A DNA stretch of 64,000 nt. Source: Pedosphaera sp. Lineage in GTDB: Bacteria; Verrucomicrobiota; Verrucomicrobiia; Limisphaerales; Pedosphaeraceae. Where the stretch lies: positions 42,826 to 106,825 of the forward strand of contig JAQGPA010000212.1 in NCBI GenBank assembly GCA_028293325.1. Direction: 5' to 3'. Position numbers and translations under genes: made by a program. The notes under the pieces were generated by a model. That model had not been told where the DNA came from, ran no database searches, and saw only the letters and a program-made list of their open reading frames with translations. Numbering within the stretch: the stretch's first letter is position 1; the number at the start of each line of letters is the position of its first letter. This document shows, piece after piece, positions 13,026 through 20,419 of the stretch.

Positions 13026-13865
13026 TCAGGCTGCCTCCTTCCGCTTGCGCTTGCGTCCGGAGGTGCTGGACCGCTGTTCAGCTCCCACCGCATGCATTTG
13101 ATCCAGGCTTTCCTGCAAAACCGAAGCCAAATCAATCACATTGGCCGGCTTTTTCTTTTTCCGACCGTTGTCGGGTGGCGTCCGACCACCATGCTCGACC
13201 TTGTCATGAATCAGCTTGAGCAAAGCGGAGCGATAGTCGTCCGTATATTTTTCCGGATTCCATTCATCCGTCATTCGTTCAATTAAATCAGTCGCCATTT
13301 CCAACTCGCGGGTGCCGACGTCGAGACTGGCGGGGAGACGCAGATTGGTCGGTTTGACCAACTCGTCGGCGAAGTGCATCAACTCGAGCACGAGAGCATT
13401 ATTCTGCGGCTTGATGGCCGCCAGATGTTGTCGGCTTTTAATGACCACCTTGGCAATCCCCACCCGGCCGGTTCGTTTCAAAGCATCGCGCAATAAAGCG
13501 TAGGCTTTGGTTCCGGCCTTTTGGGGAACGAGGTAATAAGGTTTATCAAAATAGATGGGATTAATTTCCTCCAGTTTCACAAAATCGATGATGTCAATCG
13601 TTTGCGTTGCCTCCACATCCACACGGCGAAAATCTTCATCCTTGAGCACGACGTATTTGCCCTCATCATATTCATAGCCTTTGACAATGTCCTGCCAGGG
13701 AACTTCACGCCCGTCGGTTTGGGCCACGCGTTTATAATTCACCGGGCTCAAGTCCGAGGAGCGCAGCAGGCGGAAATTTAGATCTTCACGCCGTGACGCG
13801 GGATAAAGTCCGATGGGAATGGTGATAAGACTGAAACTGATGTTGCCTTTCCAAATGGGTCGCAT
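13026..13865 (-). CDS. ku: Ku protein, non-homologous end joining
   Basis: 279 residues. The bacterial Ku start is clear (MRPIWKGNISFSLITIPIGLY), followed by core motifs such as YEYDEGKYVVLKDEDF, EINPIYFDKPYYLVPQK and LRLPASLDVGTRELEMA. Ku forms a homodimeric ring on DNA ends and recruits LigD. The C-terminus is short and very basic (SSTSGRKRKRKEAA), like the DNA- and LigD-binding tails of bacterial Ku. It lies between the two LigD genes: 27 bases after the polymerase gene and 4 bases before the ligase gene. Confidence 0.96.
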   Translation of the reverse strand: MRPIWKGNISFSLITIPIGLYPASRREDLNFRLLRSSDLSPVNYKRVAQTDGREVPWQDIVKGYEYDEGKYVVLKDEDFRRVDVEATQTIDIIDFVKLEEINPIYFDKPYYLVPQKAGTKAYALLRDALKRTGRVGIAKVVIKSRQHLAAIKPQNNALVLELMHFADELVKPTNLRLPASLDVGTRELEMATDLIERMTDEWNPEKYTDDYRSALLKLIHDKVEHGGRTPPDNGRKKKKPANVIDLASVLQESLDQMHAVGAEQRSSTSGRKRKRKEAA

Positions 13866-13892
13866 AACAAGATGGGTAATGTTTGTTTTATC

Positions 13893-14879
13893 TTAAGATT
13901 TCAATTGTTCGATTGCGGGAAGCTTCTGTTTGAGGGTGAGGACAGGGGCAAAAAGATCACCCAACTGCTCAACCCGCCGCAAAACTGCATCTGACTGAAA
14001 TGACAACTTTCCAATGTCCCGCCGCTTCAGGGCTGCTGCCACTTCATTCCACGCAACCGGAGTCGAGACCATGGGCTGTTCCTTGGCCCGCAATGAATAA
14101 ACGCAGACGGTGGTTTTATGCCGATCGTTTTGACTCCAATCCACCAGCACTTTCCCTTGACGAAGACTCCGGCGCATTTGAGAGACGACGAGGTCGGGAC
14201 GCTGTTCTGCGAGCGATTCCGCCAACTTGCGCGCAAACGGCCTGGTGACTTCGTAGGTTGCCGGACGATTCAAAGGAACGTAAACCTGAAGGCCCTTGGA
14301 GCCCGAAGTTTTGGCCCAGCATTGGAGGCCGAGCTTTTCAAGCACAGTGCGCAACCATAGCCCCACCTCGGCGCACTGGAGAATGTTTGCGGGCGGGCCG
14401 GGATCCAGATCGAAAACCACTGATGTTGGGCAATCCATGTTTTTCTGCCGGGCAAGCGACGTGTGCAATTCCAAGTCGCCAAGATTCGCAGCCCAAATCA
14501 GTGTGGGTAGATTATTGATGACGCAGAAGCTGATGTTCTCCTCGTTTTCCTTGCTCCAAACCGTGGCGGTATCCACCCATTTTGGCCTAAATTTGGGGCA
14601 ATGCTTTTCATAAAAAAACGGGGCCTCAACACCATTTGGATAGCGCTTGAGCGTCAAAGGGCGATCCCGAAGATGCGGCAACAGCACTGGAGCGACACGG
14701 AGGTAATAGTCAACAACTTGTGCCTTGGTAAAACCGGCCTTGGGATAGAGCACTTTATCAAGATGGCTTACTGTAACCTGCTGACCATCGACATTAATCA
14801 CGTCTCGGTCTGCCCTCGGAAGGTCGGTGGTGCGACCGCTCCGACGCAATGATGTTTTCCTTTCTGCAACTGCACTCAT
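13893..14879 (-). CDS. LigD-type polymerase/primase domain protein, stand-alone
   Basis: 328 residues. This is the archaeo-eukaryotic-primase-type polymerase of bacterial end joining, as a separate protein. Motifs: KVLYPKAGFTKAQVVDYYLR near the N-terminus, metal-binding VFDLDPGPPA, and TSGSKGLQVYVPL in the nucleotide-binding region, followed by the DWSQN block. In most LigD proteins this domain is fused to the ligase; here it is the first gene of the operon, before Ku and the ligase. It fills gaps and adds nucleotides at broken ends. A 31-base palindrome ends one base before its ATG (see 14881-14911). Confidence 0.93.
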   Translation of the reverse strand: MSAVAERKTSLRRSGRTTDLPRADRDVINVDGQQVTVSHLDKVLYPKAGFTKAQVVDYYLRVAPVLLPHLRDRPLTLKRYPNGVEAPFFYEKHCPKFRPKWVDTATVWSKENEENISFCVINNLPTLIWAANLGDLELHTSLARQKNMDCPTSVVFDLDPGPPANILQCAEVGLWLRTVLEKLGLQCWAKTSGSKGLQVYVPLNRPATYEVTRPFARKLAESLAEQRPDLVVSQMRRSLRQGKVLVDWSQNDRHKTTVCVYSLRAKEQPMVSTPVAWNEVAAALKRRDIGKLSFQSDAVLRRVEQLGDLFAPVLTLKQKLPAIEQLKS

Positions 14880-14880
14880 A

Positions 14881-14911
14881 TTATTCCAAAGCCAAGACGG
14901 CTTTGAAATAA
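14881..14911 (-). promoter_or_regulatory. Palindrome abutting the start codon of the end-joining operon
   Basis: Read on the minus strand, arms TTATT-CAAAGCC and GGCTTTG-AATAA enclose the five bases GTCTT; 12 of 13 arm positions pair. One base separates the palindrome from the ATG at 14879. It covers the place where a ribosome would bind, so it could be an operator or an RNA hairpin that controls translation. The function is inferred. Confidence 0.5.
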
Positions 14912-15002
14912 TGTGCCATAAAATTTGAAAACTTTTAGGGGTGGAGTTGCTACGGTAATGACCCCATGAACATACCTCGATGTCCCCGCTGCGGTGGCCA
15001 GA

Positions 15003-16295
15003 TTACATGAGCCACCCTTTCCGGTATTCGGGATGGATATAATTGATCGCTTCGTTGCAATTCTTGAACTTGAGGAGAGCGGCATCCCATTCCAGCTTCC
15101 GGCCGGAACGATAAGCCACGTTGCCCAGCAGGACCGCTTCGGACAATGCGCCGGCATAATCAAAGTTGCAGGTGGTTGGGCTGCCCGTTTTACAAGCTTG
15201 AAGCCATTCCTGATAGTGCCCGATAGAGTCCGGTATCCATGGCGTGGGCGGCACAAAATCAGTGAAGTCGGATTCGGGCAGAAGCCTGCGATGTTCGTAG
15301 TCGGCCAACAGCATGCCCTTTTTTCCTACGAAGAGGACGCCGTTGCGCCAGTTGGGCACATTATCAGCCAATATCCCAGTTGGCCGTTTGCCACCATCAT
15401 ACCAACTGACCCGCACGGGCGGCAGGGTGTCGCGTGCAGCGTATTCATAATGGACAATCAGCCAGGGTGGAGTGGTTTCCGGATGGACGGGCGGCCCCTC
15501 GGTGTCGATCGTGAGCGGATGCCGCAGGTTTAGCGCCCAGTGCGCCAAATCCAGATAATGGCAGCCCATATCGCCCAGCGTGCCATTGCCGAAGTCCCAC
15601 CAACGCCGCCAATTTGCGGGAAGATAAGCTGGATGATAGGGACGCTCCGGTGCCGGCCCAAGCCACAAGTCCCAATGCAGGCTGGAGGGAATGTGCGGCT
15701 GCTCCAAAGGCCGCTGTCCGCCGGACCAGCTTTTATCGCACCAGACATGACATTCCGTAACCGGGCCAATGGCTCCGGATTGTATTAATTCAACGACGCG
15801 CCGATAATTATTACCGGCATGAATTTGCGTGCCCATTTGAGTGGCACACTTATATTTGGCGGCCATCCGGGAGAGTAACCGCGCCTCCGCCACATTGTGG
15901 GAAAGCGGCTTCTCACAATAGACGTGCAAGCCGGACCGCAGCGCGGCAACGGCGGCGGCGGCATGCGTGTGATCGGCGGTGCTGATGACCACGGCATCGA
16001 CATTTTTCTGGTCGAGCAATTTGCGAAAATCATTATAGGTGGCAGCACCGGGGAATTTCCGGGCGGCCGCAGCGAGATAATTGTCGTCGATGTCACATAA
16101 CGCGACAATGATTTGGCTGGCGACACCGGCAATATTAGTTTGCGCCCGGTTGGCGGTGCCGATGATGCCAATGTTTAATTTCTCATTGGGCGAGGGCCTT
16201 CGGTGCCAGGGGTTGCGCAGGCTGAACCAAAACCCGGTTGCCGCCAGGGTTGTGGAATGCAAAAAATCGCGGCGCGTTAAGGAACGTTTATTCAT
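15003..16295 (-). CDS. Gfo/Idh/MocA-family oxidoreductase with Tat signal
   Basis: 430 residues from the ATG at 16295. A twin-arginine signal (SLTRRDFLHSTTLAATGFWF) predicts folded export. A Rossmann fold follows (NIGIIGTANRAQTNIAG), then the family's VDAVVISTADHTHAAAAV and the EKPLSHNVAEA motif containing the catalytic-region lysine. The C-terminal half is of the type found in exported sugar dehydrogenases of Planctomycetes and Verrucomicrobia. The family acts on sugars or inositols with NAD(P); the substrate here is unknown. An in-frame ATG at 16319 would add eight residues before the Tat motif. Confidence 0.88.
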   Translation of the reverse strand: MNKRSLTRRDFLHSTTLAATGFWFSLRNPWHRRPSPNEKLNIGIIGTANRAQTNIAGVASQIIVALCDIDDNYLAAAARKFPGAATYNDFRKLLDQKNVDAVVISTADHTHAAAAVAALRSGLHVYCEKPLSHNVAEARLLSRMAAKYKCATQMGTQIHAGNNYRRVVELIQSGAIGPVTECHVWCDKSWSGGQRPLEQPHIPSSLHWDLWLGPAPERPYHPAYLPANWRRWWDFGNGTLGDMGCHYLDLAHWALNLRHPLTIDTEGPPVHPETTPPWLIVHYEYAARDTLPPVRVSWYDGGKRPTGILADNVPNWRNGVLFVGKKGMLLADYEHRRLLPESDFTDFVPPTPWIPDSIGHYQEWLQACKTGSPTTCNFDYAGALSEAVLLGNVAYRSGRKLEWDAALLKFKNCNEAINYIHPEYRKGWLM

Positions 16296-16448
16296 GGTCA
16301 GTGTTAATTTTTTTCGCACCTATCAGTTTAGGAACCGACCAATCGCGTGACAAGCATCGCTTTTTGAAAAGCGGACACCCTAAAGCCAAGCCGTTTCGAG
16401 TGAACGAAAGCCGGGCCAGTTGTGTCGAAGGAGAACCAACAAACCGGG

Positions 16449-16550
16449 ATGTATGAAGCCGATAATTACACGCTAATCGCAACGGCGGTTCTGCTGTTGC
16501 TTATTGGCTGCCATCCAAGCAAAATTTCACGGAATTGCCATGAAGCCTGA
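16449..16550 (+). CDS. Possible 33-residue leader peptide or mini-lipoprotein
   Basis: A short frame (MYEADNYTLIATAVLLLLIG, then CHPSKISRNCHEA) with a hydrophobic core and a lipobox-like LLIGC. Its last codons overlap the ATG of the chain-length gene at 16540 by 11 bases. AAGGAG at 16429-16434 lies 14 bases before the ATG, farther than usual. The overlap would allow coupled translation, but the N-terminus lacks the basic residues of a normal signal peptide. A chance frame is quite possible. Confidence 0.25.
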   Translation: MYEADNYTLIATAVLLLLIGCHPSKISRNCHEA

Positions 16551-17853
16551 CGCACAAATAAAACTGAAAGCTGCAGGAAACCTGCTGGCGCTGGGTGGGT
16601 TGGCCTTGCTCGCGTTGGGATTGAGCTATCAATTCTTCACGCCCAAACTGTATCGGGCATCCGCCGTGATCCGGGTGGAGAATCGCGGGGTAAGACGCCC
16701 GGATAAGGCGGACGGCCGTCCCGCAAATCTGTCGGAAGCGTTGTCGATGGCGGCGGAATACGAGTTATTAAAGTCGGACGCTTTCCAGAGTCAGGTGATC
16801 AGCAATCTGAATTTGCGGGAAATCTGGGGCAAACGTTCTCCGCAAGGCGCAATGCCCGGCACGAACGAGGTCCGGATGTTGTTGCAGAGCAAGACGCGCA
16901 TTCATCCCCTGCCCAATGCGGGCCTCATTGAAATCCAGGTGACCAGCGAGGAGCGCGACGACACCGCGCTGATCGCCAACGAATTTGCCCGGCTGTATCG
17001 AAATTACCGGGAATCCCAATCCCAAAACGTCAGCCGTGAGCGGATCGACGCGCTGCGGAAAAATTGGGACGCGGAAGACAGGAAGGTGCGCGAGGCGCAA
17101 GAGCGCCTGGAAAAAATAGTCTCCGACATCAAGAAAGCCCGGGCAGCCGACACGAATTCGTTTTATGACAGGTCAAATATTGCCGAGTTGCAAAACAAAC
17201 GCATCGAATTGGAAGCGAGTTATGTGGAGCAGCAAAATATGCTGGTCCAGCTCAAGGCGCTCAAACCGGAGCAATTAAGACAGGTCCTCCCCATCATGGT
17301 CACCAACGAAATGTTGAACGTAACGCTCGATAAATTGACGGCCGCGAAGCATGATTTGAGCGAGGCCCAAACTGCGCTCGACCCCGAAACTCCGGAAGTG
17401 AAGAGCGCGGTCATGGTGGTGGAGGAACGCAATAAGAATGTAACGGAGGCCATAGCCGGGATGATGACCGCGCGCGAAGCGGAAGTGGCCGCACTGAAGA
17501 CCACACTGGACGATCTGACGCAAAAACTGGCGAGCGCCCGCACCAATACCAGCGACCTTTCCACGAATAATCCGGCATATCGCGCTGCGTTGCAGGAAGT
17601 GCAGAGCTTGGAGGATGAACGTTACCAGTTGAAAACCACGCTGGCCACCAACTCAATCGAAGCGGTGCTGCCACTCTCGCTCTCGGCAACGATTGTGGAA
17701 AACGCCCAACTGCCACTGCGACCCGCCTTACCCGATCCCAGCCTTGCGCACGGCGTCATTGGTTCAGGCGCATTAGCCGGAGTCATCGGCTTGCTGCTGC
17801 TGTTCATCACCCGTAAAAGCAAACCTCTCTTGGCGAAGGCCACGGTCAAATAA
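16540..17853 (+). CDS. Wzz/GumC-like polysaccharide chain-length determinant protein
   Basis: 437 residues. Architecture of a polysaccharide co-polymerase: an N-terminal transmembrane helix (NLLALGGLALLALGLSYQFF), the Wzz-like segment LYRASAVIRVENRG, a long coiled coil (about residues 150-380), and a second transmembrane helix near the C-terminus (HGVIGSGALAGVIGLLLLFI). The C-terminal tyrosine-kinase domain of fused Wzc/BY-kinases is absent. Such proteins set the length of exported polysaccharide. No glycosyltransferases or polymerase lie next to it, so it is an isolated member. I chose the ATG at 16540; a TTG at 16504 is also in frame. Confidence 0.78.
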   Translation: MKPDAQIKLKAAGNLLALGGLALLALGLSYQFFTPKLYRASAVIRVENRGVRRPDKADGRPANLSEALSMAAEYELLKSDAFQSQVISNLNLREIWGKRSPQGAMPGTNEVRMLLQSKTRIHPLPNAGLIEIQVTSEERDDTALIANEFARLYRNYRESQSQNVSRERIDALRKNWDAEDRKVREAQERLEKIVSDIKKARAADTNSFYDRSNIAELQNKRIELEASYVEQQNMLVQLKALKPEQLRQVLPIMVTNEMLNVTLDKLTAAKHDLSEAQTALDPETPEVKSAVMVVEERNKNVTEAIAGMMTAREAEVAALKTTLDDLTQKLASARTNTSDLSTNNPAYRAALQEVQSLEDERYQLKTTLATNSIEAVLPLSLSATIVENAQLPLRPALPDPSLAHGVIGSGALAGVIGLLLLFITRKSKPLLAKATVK

Positions 17854-17898
17854 TTTCAGGCTTCCGCTACGCTGAGCGGACTGCCTTGTAAAAGTTAA

Positions 17899-19344
17899 TC
17901 AGTCTTTAAATTCTGCGGCGGGCTTGGGAAGCTCGCGTTGGATTTCCTCCAATCGATAACGGAATCCCGCTCCTTTCAACGTTGAAAGGTCAACCTTGCC
18001 TTCACGGCGTCGATACAAGCCGGGATGCACCCGGGCCTCCGGCAACGAAGCGTCCGGGTAGAATTGCACACTGTTGGTTTCCAGCCCCATGATGGTGCCG
18101 ACGTGAGCCGCGAGTTGGGCATGAGAGATTTGGGCAAGCATGGGATTCGTGAGGTCCTGCACCATCAAGCTCATGCCATGAGCCCGGGCCCAGCAACCGC
18201 TGAGCAGCGCGCCGGTCTGGGTCTTGCAGGTTTTCAAGGCCACACCCGTCCAGCCCAGTTCGCGGCCGCGACGAACGTGTTGCCAATCGTGCGCGCTTTC
18301 GTCGAGGAAAAGCGGTTTTCGCGCGGACAAGCTGTGGACGTCGATGGGATGTTGCTCCAACTCATAGGGGAAAGGTTGCTCGACATACAGGATCATGCCG
18401 TAGATTCGCGGTGCTTCATCACGGAGCCGATCAAGAATGGCGTTCACATAAGCCGGGTCGGTCACTGTACAATTAAAATCAACTGAGAGCCAATGCACGT
18501 CATGAGCCACGGCAATCGCCCCGACTTTGTGGATGCGCTGGTAATCCCACGATTCATCGTTGCCGCGCAGTTTAATTTTAAGACAGGTGAGGCCGTCGCG
18601 TCTAATCCAATCAGCCAGCATCACGGGGTAGCCATCCTGCGGTTCCGCACCCGTTAGTTCGGATGCATCCAGCGGATCGAGTCCGCCAACCAGATGCCAG
18701 GCGGCGAGTTTTTGAGGGGCGGAGGGGACGAGGAAATCCGCCGGATATTTGCCGCGAAAGTAAGCCGCAGTGCGAGCAGCCGGTTGGAGAAAAGCGGCGA
18801 GATCACGATTCATGAACCCGGAGTGATAGGTTTCATAAACCGGAAGATCATGCAGCCGGCCATAGGCATCATGCACGGCGAGGTCAAAAGCGGCACAGCA
18901 CAGCAACGCGGCAAGCCAGGGCATGGGTTCGGCATTGCGGCGGTTCGAATTATTAAAGCCCTGCAAAAATCCCGGGAGAATGCTTTCCTGAAAATCGTAA
19001 CCGACTTCCAACGGATGCGCCGGATTTCTAAAACTGGACCACAACCCGGCGAGTTGCACGGAGAATTTTTTGAGCATCTCGTGGCGCTCCTCGTACGAAG
19101 CCTTGCCCGGCCAGACCCACTGCACACTCAACGGTGTTTCACCCCAGCCGGTGGCCTGCCGTCCTTTGGCATCGACCACAGTCACCGAAGCGCGGGCACA
19201 GGTTACCTCAGTGAGCGTCTCCGCGCCGAACTTAAGCGGAACCCGTGTTTGAATGGGCAGAAAATAAAGCGCTGATGCAACAGTCTGAATGTCGGTTTGT
19301 TTGCCCACGCCGATGGTGTAACAGGCAGCGCCATACAACGACAA
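17899..19344 (-). CDS. Enolase-superfamily (mandelate racemase/muconate lactonizing-like) enzyme
   Basis: 481 residues. The C-terminal barrel shows the superfamily catalytic set in order: a lysine motif LKIKLRG, metal ligands in LSVDFN, YVEQP and FLDESA, then the second lysine in ALKTCK. Members abstract a proton next to a carboxylate (dehydratases, epimerases, cycloisomerases). The specific reaction cannot be told. The N-terminal capping domain is longer than usual, which may explain why the protein exceeds the typical 350-420 residues. The start is uncertain: the first codon is TTG at 19344, and a GTG at 19308 is an alternative. It converges with the chain-length gene. Confidence 0.75.
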   Translation of the reverse strand: MSLYGAACYTIGVGKQTDIQTVASALYFLPIQTRVPLKFGAETLTEVTCARASVTVVDAKGRQATGWGETPLSVQWVWPGKASYEERHEMLKKFSVQLAGLWSSFRNPAHPLEVGYDFQESILPGFLQGFNNSNRRNAEPMPWLAALLCCAAFDLAVHDAYGRLHDLPVYETYHSGFMNRDLAAFLQPAARTAAYFRGKYPADFLVPSAPQKLAAWHLVGGLDPLDASELTGAEPQDGYPVMLADWIRRDGLTCLKIKLRGNDESWDYQRIHKVGAIAVAHDVHWLSVDFNCTVTDPAYVNAILDRLRDEAPRIYGMILYVEQPFPYELEQHPIDVHSLSARKPLFLDESAHDWQHVRRGRELGWTGVALKTCKTQTGALLSGCWARAHGMSLMVQDLTNPMLAQISHAQLAAHVGTIMGLETNSVQFYPDASLPEARVHPGLYRRREGKVDLSTLKGAGFRYRLEEIQRELPKPAAEFKD

Positions 19345-19474
19345 GCCGGAATGCCCGGGACGGTCAAATTAATGCACCCGGGCGCGAAGCCAAATAGGGC
19401 GCGCGCCCGGGACACACACTATCCACCTCCTGATGGCTTTAATAAAATTTTTCGCGGTTGTTTAGCGCGGGGCT

Positions 19475-20395
19475 TCAACGGCTCGTCGTCACTTGCTTGA
19501 GCTTTACCCAATCCAAGTTGGCTGTGCCAACCCGAGAGGCCGGGGTCAGGGTTTTGGGATCCCGCAGTTTGTAGAGCTCTGCATGGCCATCGGCAAAGCT
19601 CAGGCAATAACCCCGCTGATGCCGGGTCGCCGGAAAGCTGGCGAATGGCTTGCTGTCATCCATGGTCACCAGGAACCAGCAATCATCTATGCTCTCCTCA
19701 TGCTCATCCGCCAAGACCCAAAGTCTGCTTGGCCCCATGGCGGTGATCTCATTTTCCTTGAGAAAAGTCCGATATTCTCTGGACTGGAGCTCAGCTTCCA
19801 TTTGCCGGCTGCCGATCCATGAATTCATTGAATAACTCCGAACCCGGGGCAAGCCGTTGGTTTGGAAGGAATCGGCCGGGCAGTGATAAATGGCTGGGTT
19901 GTTGCCGTAGGGAAAAAGCCTGCCTTGTCGAATCATGGTTTCATTGGTCGAATCGGTCAGAACTTGCATGTCGCCGCGCACCCAGGAATTGGTGCCCGTC
20001 TGGTAGTTTTCCGCCAACGTACCCTCATTTTCCGCGCTATACATCTGGAAGCAGAGAGCCAACTGGTTGAGGTTGTTGAGACATCCCACTGTCCGGCCCT
20101 TGGCCTTGGCGGAGGAAAGTGTTGGGAGCAGCAATCCGGCGAGGATGGCAATAATGGCGATCACCACGAGCACTTCGATGAGCGTGAAGGCGGTGGCAGG
20201 CAGACGCAACCGGTGCTTCCGCCGATCATGCTGGCGGGCATTACGGCAGTGGATGGTGTTATACAGGTTCGGTTCCACAGCAACTTCCGCTATTTTTCTA
20301 GCCGCTGCGGATACTTTCCGGAAGTGTGTGTTTGGAGGCACACCCCATGCTTTTGATTGCACAGTCGGGCAGGCCGTTGAATAATCAGAAGGCAA
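19475..20395 (-). CDS. Prepilin-type N-terminal cleavage/methylation protein (pseudopilin-like)
   Basis: Contains the prepilin motif LPATA, then [20 protein letters not shown], then NNLNQLALCFQMYSAENEG, and ends with a FADGHAE motif. It is the same class as the gene at 4097 but longer. The frame is open from a TTG at 20395, which would give an abnormal 69-residue leader. A TTG at 20209 gives a normal 7-residue leader and a 244-residue product; a GTG at 20278 is a third choice. No ATG is available upstream of the motif. It is divergent from the sensor kinase at 20420, so the true start probably lies downstream to leave promoter space. Confidence 0.78.
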   Translation of the reverse strand: MPSDYSTACPTVQSKAWGVPPNTHFRKVSAAARKIAEVAVEPNLYNTIHCRNARQHDRRKHRLRLPATAFTLIEVLVVIAIIAILAGLLLPTLSSAKAKGRTVGCLNNLNQLALCFQMYSAENEGTLAENYQTGTNSWVRGDMQVLTDSTNETMIRQGRLFPYGNNPAIYHCPADSFQTNGLPRVRSYSMNSWIGSRQMEAELQSREYRTFLKENEITAMGPSRLWVLADEHEESIDDCWFLVTMDDSKPFASFPATRHQRGYCLSFADGHAELYKLRDPKTLTPASRVGTANLDWVKLKQVTTSR

Positions 20396-20419
20396 CCCAA
20401 AGACCGGTTTGTTGACTAA

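Noticed and set aside
17867..17882. CCGCT/AGCGG hairpin between converging genes
   Set aside because: Five-base stem without a T run; too weak to call.
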